Shown: one piece after another, positions 1 to 7,735 of the stretch
How positions within the stretch are numbered: position 1 is the first letter of the stretch
Layout of the letters: every line of letters starts with the position of its first letter
From: Actinomycetota bacterium
GTDB lineage: Bacteria > Actinomycetota > Thermoleophilia > Solirubrobacterales > 70-9
NCBI GenBank assembly: GCA_018268415.1
Contig: JAFDWO010000047.1
Coordinates: forward strand, 1-48,409
Length of the DNA stretch: 48,409 nt
Direction of reading: 5' to 3'
Translations under genes and position numbers: made by a program
Notes under the pieces: model-generated
Databases searched by the model: none
Told to the model about the DNA's origin: nothing
What the model saw: the letters and a program-made list of their open reading frames with translations, nothing else

Positions 1-192
1 CATGATCGCGACCATCGAGGCCGAGGAGGCCTGGTGCCCGCCGACCTTCACCCCCGAGGGCGTCTCGCGGACCTTGTTGGCGTGGTGGATGATCGAGGTC
101 GCGAGCCAGAGCACGCGGTCCTGGATCTGTTCCAAGACCTCGAGGCTGGGGGCCGGCGACGGCGCAAGGGCGGGCGATGCGGGAGCTGCCAT
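1..192 (-). CDS. Pyruvate dehydrogenase E1-like (transketolase fold) protein, N-terminal fragment
   Basis: Only the first 64 codons are in the window; the gene continues past base 1. The visible protein has an Ala/Pro-rich leader of about 16 residues, then LEVLEQIQDRVLWLATSIIH and VGGHQASSASMVAIM. These match the start of homodimeric E1 subunits of the pyruvate dehydrogenase complex and related transketolase-like proteins, in which KVGGHQASSASM is a conserved stretch near the thiamine diphosphate site. The role would be thiamine-dependent decarboxylation of pyruvate or another 2-oxo acid. The ATG at 192-190 is the first start in frame; the GAGGA about 18 bases upstream is too far to be a convincing ribosome site. 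It is divergent from the Lrp gene, which may control it. The substrate cannot be decided from 64 residues. Confidence 0.75.
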   Translation of the reverse strand, partial: MAAPASPALAPSPAPSLEVLEQIQDRVLWLATSIIHHANKVRETPSGVKVGGHQASSASMVAIM

Positions 193-301
193 TGGGCAAA
201 GGTAGGTTGGATTCCTCTGTTTTGCCACCAGAACTGTCAATCATCGGCGAAACCCGATGAAAATCGACGTTTACCTCGTCTTTTATTTAAGATTCTTCAG
301 C

Positions 302-757
302 ATGCCCGACGAAAACACCATCGACGGGACGGATCTCGAAATCATCGATCTGCTCGTACGCGACGGCCGCGCCACGCTGGCGGAGATCGGCGCCAGGGTC
401 AGTCTGTCCTCGCCGGCCGTGAAGCGACGCCTCGCACGCCTGGAAGAGATCGGCGTGATCACCGGCTTCACCGCCGTCGTCGACCAGGAGAAGCTCGGTA
501 GGCCGATCGAGGCGTTCACGGAGTTGCGATTCGCCGGGAAAGCCAAGGTCGCCGACATCGCCGGCATCGCCGCTGAACTGCCTGAGGTCGACGCCGTGTA
601 CACGACCGCGGGCGACCCCGACGCCCTCGCCCACATGCGCGTGCGCGACGTCGCCGATCTGACCCGGGTGATCGACCTGCTGCGCCGCAGCGGCCGGATC
701 ACCGGCACCAAGACCCTGATCGTTCTTGACACCGAAACCAAGGTGGGTGAGGCCTGA
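302..757 (+). CDS. Lrp/AsnC-family transcriptional regulator
   Basis: This 151-residue protein has the usual Lrp/AsnC length and layout. An N-terminal helix-turn-helix spans about residues 10-55 (DLEIIDLLVRDGR, then LSSPAVKRRLARLEEIGVI). A C-terminal ligand-binding RAM domain follows (about 65-145) and ends GTKTLIVLDTETK. Such proteins form octamers that sense amino acids or related small molecules and often regulate a divergent neighbour, here the pyruvate dehydrogenase-like gene. The ATG at 302 is preferred over a TTG-type extension at 257 because homology begins here; the upstream DNA is AT-rich and promoter-like. A second, degraded copy of the last 27 codons lies at 4021-4101. Confidence 0.85.
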   Translation: MPDENTIDGTDLEIIDLLVRDGRATLAEIGARVSLSSPAVKRRLARLEEIGVITGFTAVVDQEKLGRPIEAFTELRFAGKAKVADIAGIAAELPEVDAVYTTAGDPDALAHMRVRDVADLTRVIDLLRRSGRITGTKTLIVLDTETKVGEA

Positions 758-831
758 TTGCGCCCGGACAAGCGTCGGGCGCGTGAGAGCGAGCGCGATC
801 GTCGAAGGCCGACGCGCAGGCGCGGGTCATC

Positions 832-1099
832 TTTGAAAGTGCCGCCCAGGCTCACGTCGACGACCAGGTCCCGGTCATCGTCCTCGATCTTCCAGGGCAT
901 CTTGTCGCCGAGGACTCCAGCGTTGTCGAGGACGGCGGCGCGGGCGCCGACCTCGTCGGCGCCGGCATGCACCCCCGCGGGGGTCAAGGTCGACCATCCA
1001 GACCGCCGCGCGGGCGGCCGTGGCCTTGCCGATGCCCCGCGCGGCTCCGGTGACGATCACCGTCTGCCCGCCGAAGTGGAAGTCGACCGCGCCGCTCAC
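832..1099 (-). pseudogene. Collapsed short-chain dehydrogenase (SDR) gene
   Basis: The reading frame opens with GTG at 1099, overlapping the thiolase stop as GTGA. It gives a good SDR beginning: VDFHFGGQTVIVTGAARGIG with the TGxxxGxG dinucleotide motif, then KATAARA. After about 30 codons the frame breaks. SDR-like sequence resumes in another frame (987 downward) with VLDNAGVLGDK, MPWKIEDDDRDLVVDV and SLGGTF, the NNAG-motif segment of an SDR. The beta2-beta4 part is mostly deleted and everything after about residue 120 of a normal 250-residue SDR is missing. The intact gene probably encoded a 3-hydroxyacyl-CoA dehydrogenase-like enzyme coupled to the thiolase. No single indel would restore it. 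Confidence 0.7.
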
Positions 1100-2319
1100 G
1101 AGAGCAGCTCCACGAGCATCGCCATTCCCTGGCCGCCGCCTACGCACATCGTCTCCAGCCCGAATCGTCCGCCGCAGTCGCGCAGGCCGTTCAGCAAGGT
1201 GGCCGAGATCCGCGCGCCGGTCATCCCGAACGGGTGCCCGAGGGCGATGGCGCCGCCGTGCACGTTCAGCTGTTCGGGGTCGATGCCGAGCTCGCGGGCG
1301 GAGGCGATCACCTGCACGGCGAAGGCCTCGTTGATCTCGACCAGGTCGATGTCGTCGATCGTCATCCCGGCGGTGGTCAGGACCTTGCGTGAGGCCTCGA
1401 TCGGGCCGAGGCCCATGATCTCCGGCGAGAGCGCCGAGACTCCGGTGGCCACGATCCGGGCGAGCGGCTCGATCCCGAGCTGTTCGGCGCGCTTGTCGCT
1501 GAGGATGACCAACGCCGCGGCACCGTCGTTCAGCGGGCAGCTGTTGCCTGCGGTCACCGTTCCCGCGGCACGGAACACCGGCTTCAGAGCGGCGACCTTC
1601 TCATAGGTGGTCCCTGGCCGCGGCCCGTCGTCGGTGCTCACCGTGGTCCCGTCCGGTAGCTCGACCGGCGTGATCTCCCGGACGAAGAATCCGTCGGCGA
1701 TCGCCCGCTCGGCACGCTGCTGACTGCGGACCGCAAACTCGTCCTGTTCCTCGCGGGAGATCCCGCAGAGGCTCGCCACGTTCTCCGCCGTCTGGCCCAT
1801 GCCCAGATATACGTCCGGCAGGAGACCTTGGTCGCGGGGGTCCGACCATGGCTCGTTGGTCTCCGCCCTCTCCTTCGTCCTCCCGATCGCCTCGGCGAAA
1901 GCAGGGTTGACGAAACGCTCCGGCACGCCGCCGCCGGCCGCGGGATCGGCGTAGCGAGACACGCACTCCACCCCGGCGGAGATGAAGACGTCGCCCTCGC
2001 CCGCGCGGATCGCGTGCATCGCCATCCGGGTCGTCTGCAGGCTCGAGGAGCAGAACCGATTGACCGTTGTCCCAGGCAGCCCGTCGAGGCCAAGTTGGAC
2101 GCCGACCCGGCGGGCCATGTTGGCACCCTGCTCGTCGTAGGGCTCACCGCACCCGAGGTGGAGATCCTCAACCTCGGCGGGATCGAGCTCGGGAACCGCC
2201 GCCAGGGCGGCCGAGATCATCTGCGCCGCCAGATCGTCCGGCCGGATCTGGGCCAGCGACCCCTTCACTGCCCTGCCGATCGGCGAGCGGACGGCGGCGG
2301 CGATCACTGCTTGATTCAT
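1096..2319 (-). CDS. Thiolase (acetyl-CoA acyltransferase family)
   Basis: A 407-residue full-length thiolase. It carries the nucleophilic cysteine C90 in VNRFCSSSLQT, the catalytic H362 in GGAIALGHPFGMTG and the second cysteine C392 in ETMCVGGGQGMA. The enzyme should cleave a 3-oxoacyl-CoA with free CoA, giving acetyl-CoA and a shortened acyl-CoA, as the last step of a beta-oxidation-like route. The start ATG at 2319 is preceded by GGGGAACGAAT. It lies downstream of the acyl-CoA dehydrogenase, separated by a collapsed SDR, and is followed by another collapsed SDR translated from an overlapping GTGA. The chain length or aromatic nature of the substrate cannot be read from sequence. Confidence 0.92.
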   Translation of the reverse strand: MNQAVIAAAVRSPIGRAVKGSLAQIRPDDLAAQMISAALAAVPELDPAEVEDLHLGCGEPYDEQGANMARRVGVQLGLDGLPGTTVNRFCSSSLQTTRMAMHAIRAGEGDVFISAGVECVSRYADPAAGGGVPERFVNPAFAEAIGRTKERAETNEPWSDPRDQGLLPDVYLGMGQTAENVASLCGISREEQDEFAVRSQQRAERAIADGFFVREITPVELPDGTTVSTDDGPRPGTTYEKVAALKPVFRAAGTVTAGNSCPLNDGAAALVILSDKRAEQLGIEPLARIVATGVSALSPEIMGLGPIEASRKVLTTAGMTIDDIDLVEINEAFAVQVIASARELGIDPEQLNVHGGAIALGHPFGMTGARISATLLNGLRDCGGRFGLETMCVGGGQGMAMLVELLS

Positions 2320-2449
2320 ATTCGTTCCCCATGTTCGGTTCTCATCGGATTCAAAGACGTGAACGTCCGGGCATGGCCTCAGAAGCAGGCCTCACACGCG
2401 ACCCTCGGCGGCGCGGCGGCGGGCTATCGGACCGCACCGGGGATCTGGA

Positions 2450-2605
2450 AGATCGCGGTCAGACCGAGCGCGGCCGGAGACGTCCGCATCGATCGGCGCC
2501 AGATCCCGACCCGACGGAAGCCGAGAAGCGTGTGATCGCCAGCCCGATGCGGCGCGAGGCGCCGGAGGCGATCGCGGTGCGTCCGTCCGGATCGAATCCC
2601 GACAT
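2450..2605 (-). pseudogene. Second collapsed SDR gene remnant
   Basis: The ATG at 2605 shares one base with the TGA of the acyl-CoA dehydrogenase and opens [19 protein letters not shown] followed by IGLAI. This is an SDR N terminus in which the usual TGASRGIG motif reads SGASRRIG. Similarity is lost after about 27 codons and the frame stops near residue 49. A short stretch in another frame (SPAALGLTAI) faintly resembles the SDR YxxSKxAL region. About 600 bases of a normal SDR gene are missing. The remainder up to the thiolase start holds nothing recognisable. Confidence 0.6.
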
Positions 2606-3840
2606 CAGTGCCCCCCCTCGCCCAGGCCCACCGCATCGCGATAGCGGCCGAGCTCGTGCCGCGCGATCGTTCGCAGGTGCACCGCGTCCGGGCCGTCGGC
2701 GATCCGTAGGGCGCGCTGATGCGCCCACATCTCGGCCAAGGGGAAGTCCCCGGAGAGCCCGCCGCCGCCGTGGATCTGGATCGCGCGATCGAGCACTTTC
2801 AAGGCGACGTGCGGCGCCGCGACCTTGATCGCGGCGATCTCCGTGCGGGCAAGGCGGTTGCCGACCGTGTCCATCAGCCAGGCGGTCTTCATCGTCAGAA
2901 GGCGGACCATCTCGAGCTCCATCCGCGACTCGGCGATCCAGTCCTGGACGTTGGCGTTGTCTGCGATCGGCTTGCCGAAGGCGCTCCTTTCGAGGGCGCG
3001 CCTGCAGAGCAGCTCGAGGGCGCGCTCGGCCGCTCCGATCGAGCGCATGCAGTGATGGATCCGACCGGGGCCGAGACGGGCCTGGCTGATCATGAAGCCG
3101 TCGCCCTCACCGGCGAGGAGGTCCGAGACGGGCACCCGGACGTCCTCGAACCGAACTTCCGGGTGGCCCTCGCGATCGAGGTAGCCGAAGACCGACAGCG
3201 GCCTCACGATCGTCACCCCGGGGGTGTCGATCGGCACCACCATCATGCTTTGCTGACGGTGCTTGGGCGCCTCGATGTCGGTCTTGCCCATTACGATCAT
3301 GACCTTGCAGTTCGGGTGGAGGGCGTTCGAGGACCACCACTTGCGACCGTTCAGGACGTACTCGTCGCCGTCGCGAACCATCCGCATCTGAATATTGGTG
3401 GCATCGGAGCTAGCCACGTCGGGCTCGGTCATCCCGAAGGCGGATCGGACCTCGCCGGCGAGCAGGGGCCGCAGCCATCTCTCTTTGTGCTCGTCGGTGC
3501 CGAACAGCGTCAGCACCTCCATGTTGCCGGTGTCCGGCGCCGAGCAGTTGCAGGCCTCAGGGGCGATGAGCGGGCTGCGCCCCATGATCTCGGCCAGCGG
3601 CGCGTACTCGACATTCGTCAGCCCGGGCCCCCAGGTCGGGTCGGGATGGAACAGGTTCCAGAGGCCTCGGTCGCGGGCCTCGCCCTTCAGCTCCTCGAGG
3701 ATCGCCGGGTGGTGGTTCGGGTTCCCCGAGGCCCGCATCTGCTCCGCGTAGAGCGACTCGGAAGGGTAGATCCGCTCGTTCATGAATCCCTGCAGGCGCT
3801 CCTTGTAGTCCTTACAACGGTCGGTCAGTTCGAAGTCCAT
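2605..3840 (-). CDS. Acyl-CoA dehydrogenase family protein (ACAD10/11-like)
   Basis: At 411 residues it is full-length. It shows the FAD-contact motif [15 protein letters not shown] (about 134-148), a beta-barrel core, and a C-terminal four-helix domain with [20 protein letters not shown] and [20 protein letters not shown]. The end [18 protein letters not shown] is typical of the ACAD10/11-like branch, which replaces the usual catalytic-Glu loop of short-chain enzymes. It likely introduces an alpha-beta double bond into an acyl-CoA and passes electrons to ETF. GGAGCG sits 6-7 bases before the ATG. The gene heads a block with the SDR remnant and the thiolase; the APH-like kinase at 36.5 kb is the usual partner domain of such dehydrogenases. 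Confidence 0.9.
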   Translation of the reverse strand: MDFELTDRCKDYKERLQGFMNERIYPSESLYAEQMRASGNPNHHPAILEELKGEARDRGLWNLFHPDPTWGPGLTNVEYAPLAEIMGRSPLIAPEACNCSAPDTGNMEVLTLFGTDEHKERWLRPLLAGEVRSAFGMTEPDVASSDATNIQMRMVRDGDEYVLNGRKWWSSNALHPNCKVMIVMGKTDIEAPKHRQQSMMVVPIDTPGVTIVRPLSVFGYLDREGHPEVRFEDVRVPVSDLLAGEGDGFMISQARLGPGRIHHCMRSIGAAERALELLCRRALERSAFGKPIADNANVQDWIAESRMELEMVRLLTMKTAWLMDTVGNRLARTEIAAIKVAAPHVALKVLDRAIQIHGGGGLSGDFPLAEMWAHQRALRIADGPDAVHLRTIARHELGRYRDAVGLGEGGH

Positions 3841-4020
3841 CTGGTCGCTCCTCGTTCTCGGTCGAAGATCAGTTCGGCGAACCGCACTCCACCGCCTTCA
3901 GGGTCTCGCGGGAGACGTCGACGGGATCCAGCGCCGGCCTGGCCGGCCTGCCCGTCCGCGCGAGCACCGATCCGCCTTGTCCTTCGAGCATCGGTGGATT
4001 CAGATGGGACGAGCCGAGAT

Positions 4021-4101
4021 CTGCCTCGCCGTAGCGGCCACGTCAAGGGGACCACTATTTTGATCGTGCCGGGCACTGAAACGAAGCGGACCGCCGACTG
4101 A
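4021..4101 (+). pseudogene. Duplicated 3' end of an Lrp/AsnC gene
   Basis: The last 27 codons before the TGA at 4101 align without gaps to the last 27 codons of the intact regulator (677-757). The peptide LPRRSGHVKGTTILIVPGTE, then TK, parallels LLRRSGRITGTKTLIVLDTE, then TK, with 14 identities in the first 22 codons. Nothing upstream of 4021 is convincingly Lrp-like and no start is present, so this is a fragment, not a gene. The rest of the 3841-4125 gap holds nothing else I recognise. Confidence 0.6.
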
Positions 4102-4125
4102 ACCGGCCGCGTAGAGGTGCGAGTG

Positions 4126-4965
4126 TCAGTTGGAGGCGCCACTGACCGGAATCGACAAGCCCAGTGAGGCGGCGGCCTCGGCGACCGAGTTGACCGGGCG
4201 TTCGAGCGCCTCGGCCACCCGGACCAACCGCTCGATCAGCTCGGCATTCGACTGCACCGGCCGGCCACGGCGCAACATCAGCGTGTCCTCCATCCCGGTG
4301 CGGGCGTTGCCGCCGAGCGCCAGGCCGACCGCGGTCATCTGCAGGTTCGGTCGACCGATCGCGATCACCTGCCAGACGGAGCCCTCCGGCAGCGCGCCGA
4401 TCATCAAGTTGAGGTTGTCCAACGTCGCCGCCATCCCGCCGCGCACTCCAAGCACCAGCGAGAATTGCAGCGGCTCGGCCAGGAGGCCTTCCTCCTTGAG
4501 GCGCAGGACTTCCTCGAGATGGCCGGTGTCATAGATCTCGAGCTCGGGCTTGATCTCGAGCTCGCGCATCCGTTCCGCCAGCCTGCGAACCGCGGCGGGA
4601 GGGTTGTGGAACTCACCTTCCCCGAAGGTCATCGAGCAGACGTTCAGGGACGCCATCGCCGGCCTCGCCTCGATCAAGCGCGCGCGTTCCTCGAACTCGA
4701 CGCCCATGCCGACCCCGGTCGACAGTTGGACCAGTGCCTCGCTCTCGACGCCGATGTCGTGGACGATCCGTTTCGCGATCTCCACATCGGCGCTCGGCCG
4801 CCCGTGCTCGTCGCGGAGGTGGACGTGGACCACCGCCGCGCCCGCCGCGGCCGCCGCCTTGGCGCCGGCGACGATCTCCGCGGGCGTTTCGGGGAGATTG
4901 GGGTTGTCCGCTTTGGTGGCGACAGGGCCGGTCAGCGCAGCCGTGAGGGTTACAGGGTCGGTCAT
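4126..4965 (-). CDS. Beta-keto acid cleavage enzyme (BKACE, DUF849)
   Basis: The protein is 279 residues from an ATG at 4965 preceded by GGAGGAAAC; an upstream in-frame extension to 5061 lacks a ribosome site and homology. BKACE proteins are Zn-dependent TIM barrels that condense a beta-keto acid with acetyl-CoA, yielding acetoacetate and an acyl-CoA. The metal-binding HVHLRD motif (H47, H49) is present, followed by LVQLSTGVGMG, NVCSMTFGEGE, PELEIYDTGHL and the closing GGNARTGMEDTLML, all typical of the family. The beta-keto acid is unknown. Its position beside a thiolase and an acyl-CoA dehydrogenase fits late steps of side-chain or ring-fragment breakdown. Confidence 0.9.
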   Translation of the reverse strand: MTDPVTLTAALTGPVATKADNPNLPETPAEIVAGAKAAAAAGAAVVHVHLRDEHGRPSADVEIAKRIVHDIGVESEALVQLSTGVGMGVEFEERARLIEARPAMASLNVCSMTFGEGEFHNPPAAVRRLAERMRELEIKPELEIYDTGHLEEVLRLKEEGLLAEPLQFSLVLGVRGGMAATLDNLNLMIGALPEGSVWQVIAIGRPNLQMTAVGLALGGNARTGMEDTLMLRRGRPVQSNAELIERLVRVAEALERPVNSVAEAAASLGLSIPVSGASN

Positions 4966-5032
4966 GTTTCCTCCGTCCAGATTGGGTTCAAATTTCCGAA
5001 ACCGACCACCGCGACCGCGAGCCTGGGCGCGG

Positions 5033-5701
5033 TCACCACCCGTTCCAGTGGATGACGTCATCCGGGTCGGGCCGCCGGGCGGGCTTGAACTCGGTTCCGA
5101 TCGTGTAGGCGACCGGAGTGATCGCGCCCACGGTCACCTCGTCGACGGGGATCCTCAGGATCTCGCCCGTCCGCTCTTCCTCCATCAGGCTGATCGTGGT
5201 CCAAGCCGTACCGAGGCCGCGCAGACGGGCGGCGAGCATGAACTGCCACATCCCCGGGAGCACGCTGCCGAGCAGCGACGTCTTCGCGAATGCCGGGCCA
5301 TCCTCGGCACGGCCGACGGCGCAGGCGGCAACGAGCACCGGCGCCTGCCCCATGTGGGCCCCCAGGTAATCGGCCGAGACCGTCGTCCGATGCTGCTGTC
5401 GGTTGAGCTCCTCGCTGCCCTTGTCGATGCTTCCGATGTAGGCGCCGTCGAAGCCGCGGTAGCGCTCATAGCAGCGCCGATAGAGCTCACCGAACTCGGC
5501 GCGGATCTCAGGGTCGGTGACGATCACGAACTGGAGCGCCCACTGGTTGGATCCGGACGGCGCCTGCAGGGCCGTCGCCACGCATTCCCGCAAGACCTCC
5601 CGCTCGACGGCGCGGTTGAAATCGAGGCGCTTGCGGACCCCTCTCGTCGTCATCAGCAGCTCCTGCGCGCTCAGATCCAGCAGCGGTGTCGATGCGGTCA
5701 A
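5033..5701 (-). CDS. Nitroreductase-family protein
   Basis: A 222-residue nitroreductase-fold flavoprotein. It has an FMN-phosphate-binding start (TTRGVRKRLDFNRAV), the APSGSNQWALQFVIVTD segment around residues 48-64, and the late GLGTAWTT and RIPVDEVTVGAITPVAYTIG stretches that close the FMN pocket. Members reduce nitro groups, quinones or flavins with NAD(P)H. The start is TTG at 5701, overlapping the stop of the upstream UspA-like gene as TTGA with GGAGCGGAAG before it, which implies coupled translation; a later ATG at residue 17 is possible. It may serve quinone or enone reduction in the catabolic pathway, but this is inference. Confidence 0.85.
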   Translation of the reverse strand: MTASTPLLDLSAQELLMTTRGVRKRLDFNRAVEREVLRECVATALQAPSGSNQWALQFVIVTDPEIRAEFGELYRRCYERYRGFDGAYIGSIDKGSEELNRQQHRTTVSADYLGAHMGQAPVLVAACAVGRAEDGPAFAKTSLLGSVLPGMWQFMLAARLRGLGTAWTTISLMEEERTGEILRIPVDEVTVGAITPVAYTIGTEFKPARRPDPDDVIHWNGW

Positions 5702-6114
5702 CTTCCGCTCCCACGCGTCGCGGGCGGGGCGAGGGCGCCGGCCCGCCGGTCGTCTTCCAACCGGTGGGCGACCTGGGAACGGGGATCGATGACCACGTCG
5801 TAGCCGTGCTGCGCGGCGAACCTGAACATCGCCGAGCGGTGTAGCGAGGTGACCCGCCTTCCCACCTTGACGTCTTCGTCAGAGCCCAGGACCAGATCGC
5901 GCATCTTCGCGTCGACGGCGAACTGGTCCTCCTCTTCGACCCGCACCGGGACGGCGATCCCTGCCGCCAAGCACAGGCCCACGGTCACGGGCCGTGGGCC
6001 GGAGAACCCGATCAAGTCGATCGAGGCGCAGCCCACCCGGGCCAGCTCCTGGGCGAGGGCAAACGAGTCCTCCGAGTCGACCGACTCGTCGAAGGCAACC
6101 ATGATCTGGCTCAC
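5698..6114 (-). CDS. Universal stress protein (UspA)-like protein
   Basis: The most likely protein is 138 residues from GTG at 6114, opening SQIMVAFDESVDSEDSFALA, the first strand and helix of a UspA domain (compare IlVavDgSxxSxxAl). Later segments ASIDLIGFSG and HGYDVVIDPR fit strands of the same alpha/beta fold, but the ATP-binding GxxGxxxS motif of classical UspA proteins is not visible. The open frame extends upstream to 6354 through AT-rich promoter DNA and a GGATACAAT box, so only the downstream part is credible. The function could be flavin or nucleotide binding; the stop overlaps the nitroreductase start. Confidence 0.5.
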   Translation of the reverse strand: MSQIMVAFDESVDSEDSFALAQELARVGCASIDLIGFSGPRPVTVGLCLAAGIAVPVRVEEEDQFAVDAKMRDLVLGSDEDVKVGRRVTSLHRSAMFRFAAQHGYDVVIDPRSQVAHRLEDDRRAGALAPPATRGSGS

Positions 6115-6269
6115 GGTCCCGGATTCGCAGCCGAGCTCACGCAGGAACTCCACCGCCGGACGCGTGGGCTCCAGGCCGACCGTGGCGGCCGGCCTGCGAT
6201 GGCGCCGGCGCCACAGCGAGGTCAACGGCCACAGCCAGGTTCGCGGTCTCCACGCCAGGTCACGGAGGT

Positions 6270-6278
6270 ATTGTATCC
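6270..6278 (-). promoter_or_regulatory. GGATACAAT box upstream of the UspA/nitroreductase genes
   Basis: On the minus strand this reads AAAAAGGATACAATACC. TACAAT fits an actinobacterial -10 box (TANNNT), and the full nonamer recurs exactly at 19315, 27722, 39707 and 42334. No clear -35 hexamer is seen. Confidence 0.6.
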
Positions 6279-6346
6279 TTTTTAGAAAGACGTACGCATA
6301 TTGTCTATTTATGTATCTTGCTTTTTTATAGATTTTTCTACATTTT

Positions 6347-6355
6347 GGATACATT
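6347..6355 (+). promoter_or_regulatory. GGATACATT box abutting the GntR-1 start
   Basis: The box lies in an AT-rich stretch and its TACATT (6350-6355) ends only four bases before the ATG at 6360. No ribosome site separates them, so the transcript is probably leaderless. The box faces its counterpart at 6270 in a divergent promoter region. Confidence 0.55.
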
Positions 6356-6359
6356 CGAT

Positions 6360-7094
6360 ATGCGCAAGGAGACCAAGCGGGAGAGTGCAGGCGGCGTGAC
6401 CGCGCTCCGTGACCGGCTCCGCGAGGCGATCGCCGCCGGCGAGATCCCCACCGATCAGAGCCGTACCCAGACCGACCTGGCCGAGCTTTTCGCCGTCAGT
6501 CGCACCCCCCTTCGCGAGGCCTTGCGGATGCTCGAGCTGGAGCAGCTGATCGTTCGCGAACCCAACGGCCGCTTTCGGGCCACCGACCTCTCGGCAGCCG
6601 AGGTCGAGGAGCTCGCGGTGACCACGATGATCCTCGAAGCCGCCGCCGCACGCCATACGGTCGACGGTCTGCTGGTCGCCGACCACGCCGCGCTGGAAGG
6701 CCTCTACGCCGAATCGCAGCGCCTGGCGGAAGTCGGCGAGTGGGACGCCTACGAGGTCGTCCATCGCGCCTTCCACGCGACGCTCACGCGCGACGTCGGA
6801 CCGATGCACATCGAGCAATTGAATCGCCTCTGGGACCAGGCATCGCGCTATCGGCAGGCATTCGCCCGCAGCCCCCAGGCGGAGCACCGTGAGGCCATCT
6901 CCCAGCGCGAGCACCGCCTGATCCTCGACACCGCGCTCGACGGGGACGCCGAGGGCACCGCCCGCCGCATCGCCCGCCACCACGCCCGTTGCACGGAGGA
7001 GATCGTCGCCCTGCTCGAGCCCGGATACGCGACCGGGCGACTCGACCTGACGCTGGCGATGGTCACCGACTTCTCCGCGCCGAGGCTGGTCTGA
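6360..7094 (+). CDS. GntR-family regulator, FCD subfamily (GntR-1)
   Basis: This 244-residue protein has a winged helix at residues 12-80 (GVTALRDRLREAIAAGEI, TDLAELFAVSRTPLREALRM, LIVREPNGRFRATDL). An all-helical FCD effector domain follows with spaced histidines (EVVHRAFH, ISQREHRL, RRIARHHARC) that in the family bind a metal or carboxylate ligand. It is closely similar to GntR-3 (20182-20934) over its whole length and more distantly to GntR-2. The ATG at 6360 is chosen because upstream sequence is promoter DNA. It overlaps the FMN reductase start (TGATG). It is a plausible sensor of a pathway intermediate acting on GGATACAAT boxes. Confidence 0.9.
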   Translation: MRKETKRESAGGVTALRDRLREAIAAGEIPTDQSRTQTDLAELFAVSRTPLREALRMLELEQLIVREPNGRFRATDLSAAEVEELAVTTMILEAAAARHTVDGLLVADHAALEGLYAESQRLAEVGEWDAYEVVHRAFHATLTRDVGPMHIEQLNRLWDQASRYRQAFARSPQAEHREAISQREHRLILDTALDGDAEGTARRIARHHARCTEEIVALLEPGYATGRLDLTLAMVTDFSAPRLV

Positions 7095-7705
7095 TGGGGC
7101 CGGCGGAGGTGCGGATCGCAGCCTTTGGCGGCAGCCTGCGGGCGGGCTCCTTGAACGGGGTGCTGCTCGATCACGCGGTTCGCATCGCCGAGCCCCTCTG
7201 TGAGATCTCGAGACTCGAGATCCGCGACCTACCCCTCTACAACCAGGATCTGGACCCGACCATGGGCGACGGCGACACGCCCGCGGCGGTCGCCGCCTTC
7301 CGCAACGCCATCGATGCAGCCGATGGCGTGATGATCGTCTCGCCCGAGTACAGCTGGAGCGTACCCGGCCCGACCAAGAACGCGATCGACTGGGTCTCGC
7401 GCCCGGCCTTCGACACGCCCCTGACCGGCAAGCCGGTCCTGCTCGCCGGCGCCTCGCCGGGACCCGCGGGGACCGGCCGCGCCCAACTGCACCTCCGGCA
7501 GATCCTCCACTCCCTGCGCGCGCTAGCCCTGGTCAACGATCTCCAGGTCCCCTTCGCCCACTCGACGATCACCCCGGACGGCGGCCTCGATCCGCAACTC
7601 GAGCTGCGGATCGGCGAGCTCCTCAGGGAGCTGGTCGACGATGCACGCGCGGCCTCGGCGGCCGACCTCGTCGGGCGCTACCGAGTCCCACCGGCAACAG
7701 CCTGA
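7094..7705 (+). CDS. NAD(P)H-dependent FMN reductase
   Basis: A 203-residue flavodoxin-like protein of the FMN_red family. FGGSLRAGSLNG (residues 10-21) forms the FMN phosphate loop and SPEYSWSVPGPTKNAIDW is the typical second flavin segment. It should transfer electrons from NAD(P)H to free FMN. Its ATG overlaps the GntR-1 stop, giving a two-gene unit. In this setting it could supply FMNH2 to the HsaA-like monooxygenase at 17-18 kb, which as a two-component enzyme needs a separate reductase and has none beside it. That pairing is inferred. Confidence 0.85.
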   Translation: MGPAEVRIAAFGGSLRAGSLNGVLLDHAVRIAEPLCEISRLEIRDLPLYNQDLDPTMGDGDTPAAVAAFRNAIDAADGVMIVSPEYSWSVPGPTKNAIDWVSRPAFDTPLTGKPVLLAGASPGPAGTGRAQLHLRQILHSLRALALVNDLQVPFAHSTITPDGGLDPQLELRIGELLRELVDDARAASAADLVGRYRVPPATA

Positions 7706-7735
7706 CCCACGCGGCAGCGGGCGCCGCGGGTCAGG
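7701..7735. terminator. Bidirectional terminator hairpin
   Basis: CCTGACCC-AC-GCGGC pairs with GCCGCGGGTCAGG around a seven-base loop: 13 base pairs with a two-base bulge. It overlaps the stop codons of the convergent FMN reductase and PaoC-like genes. No T-tract is present. Confidence 0.6.

Noticed and set aside
5698-6354. A longer UspA-like protein starting upstream of 6114
   Set aside because: The extra N-terminal codons run through the AT-rich divergent promoter and the GGATACAAT box and give low-complexity basic sequence without homology.
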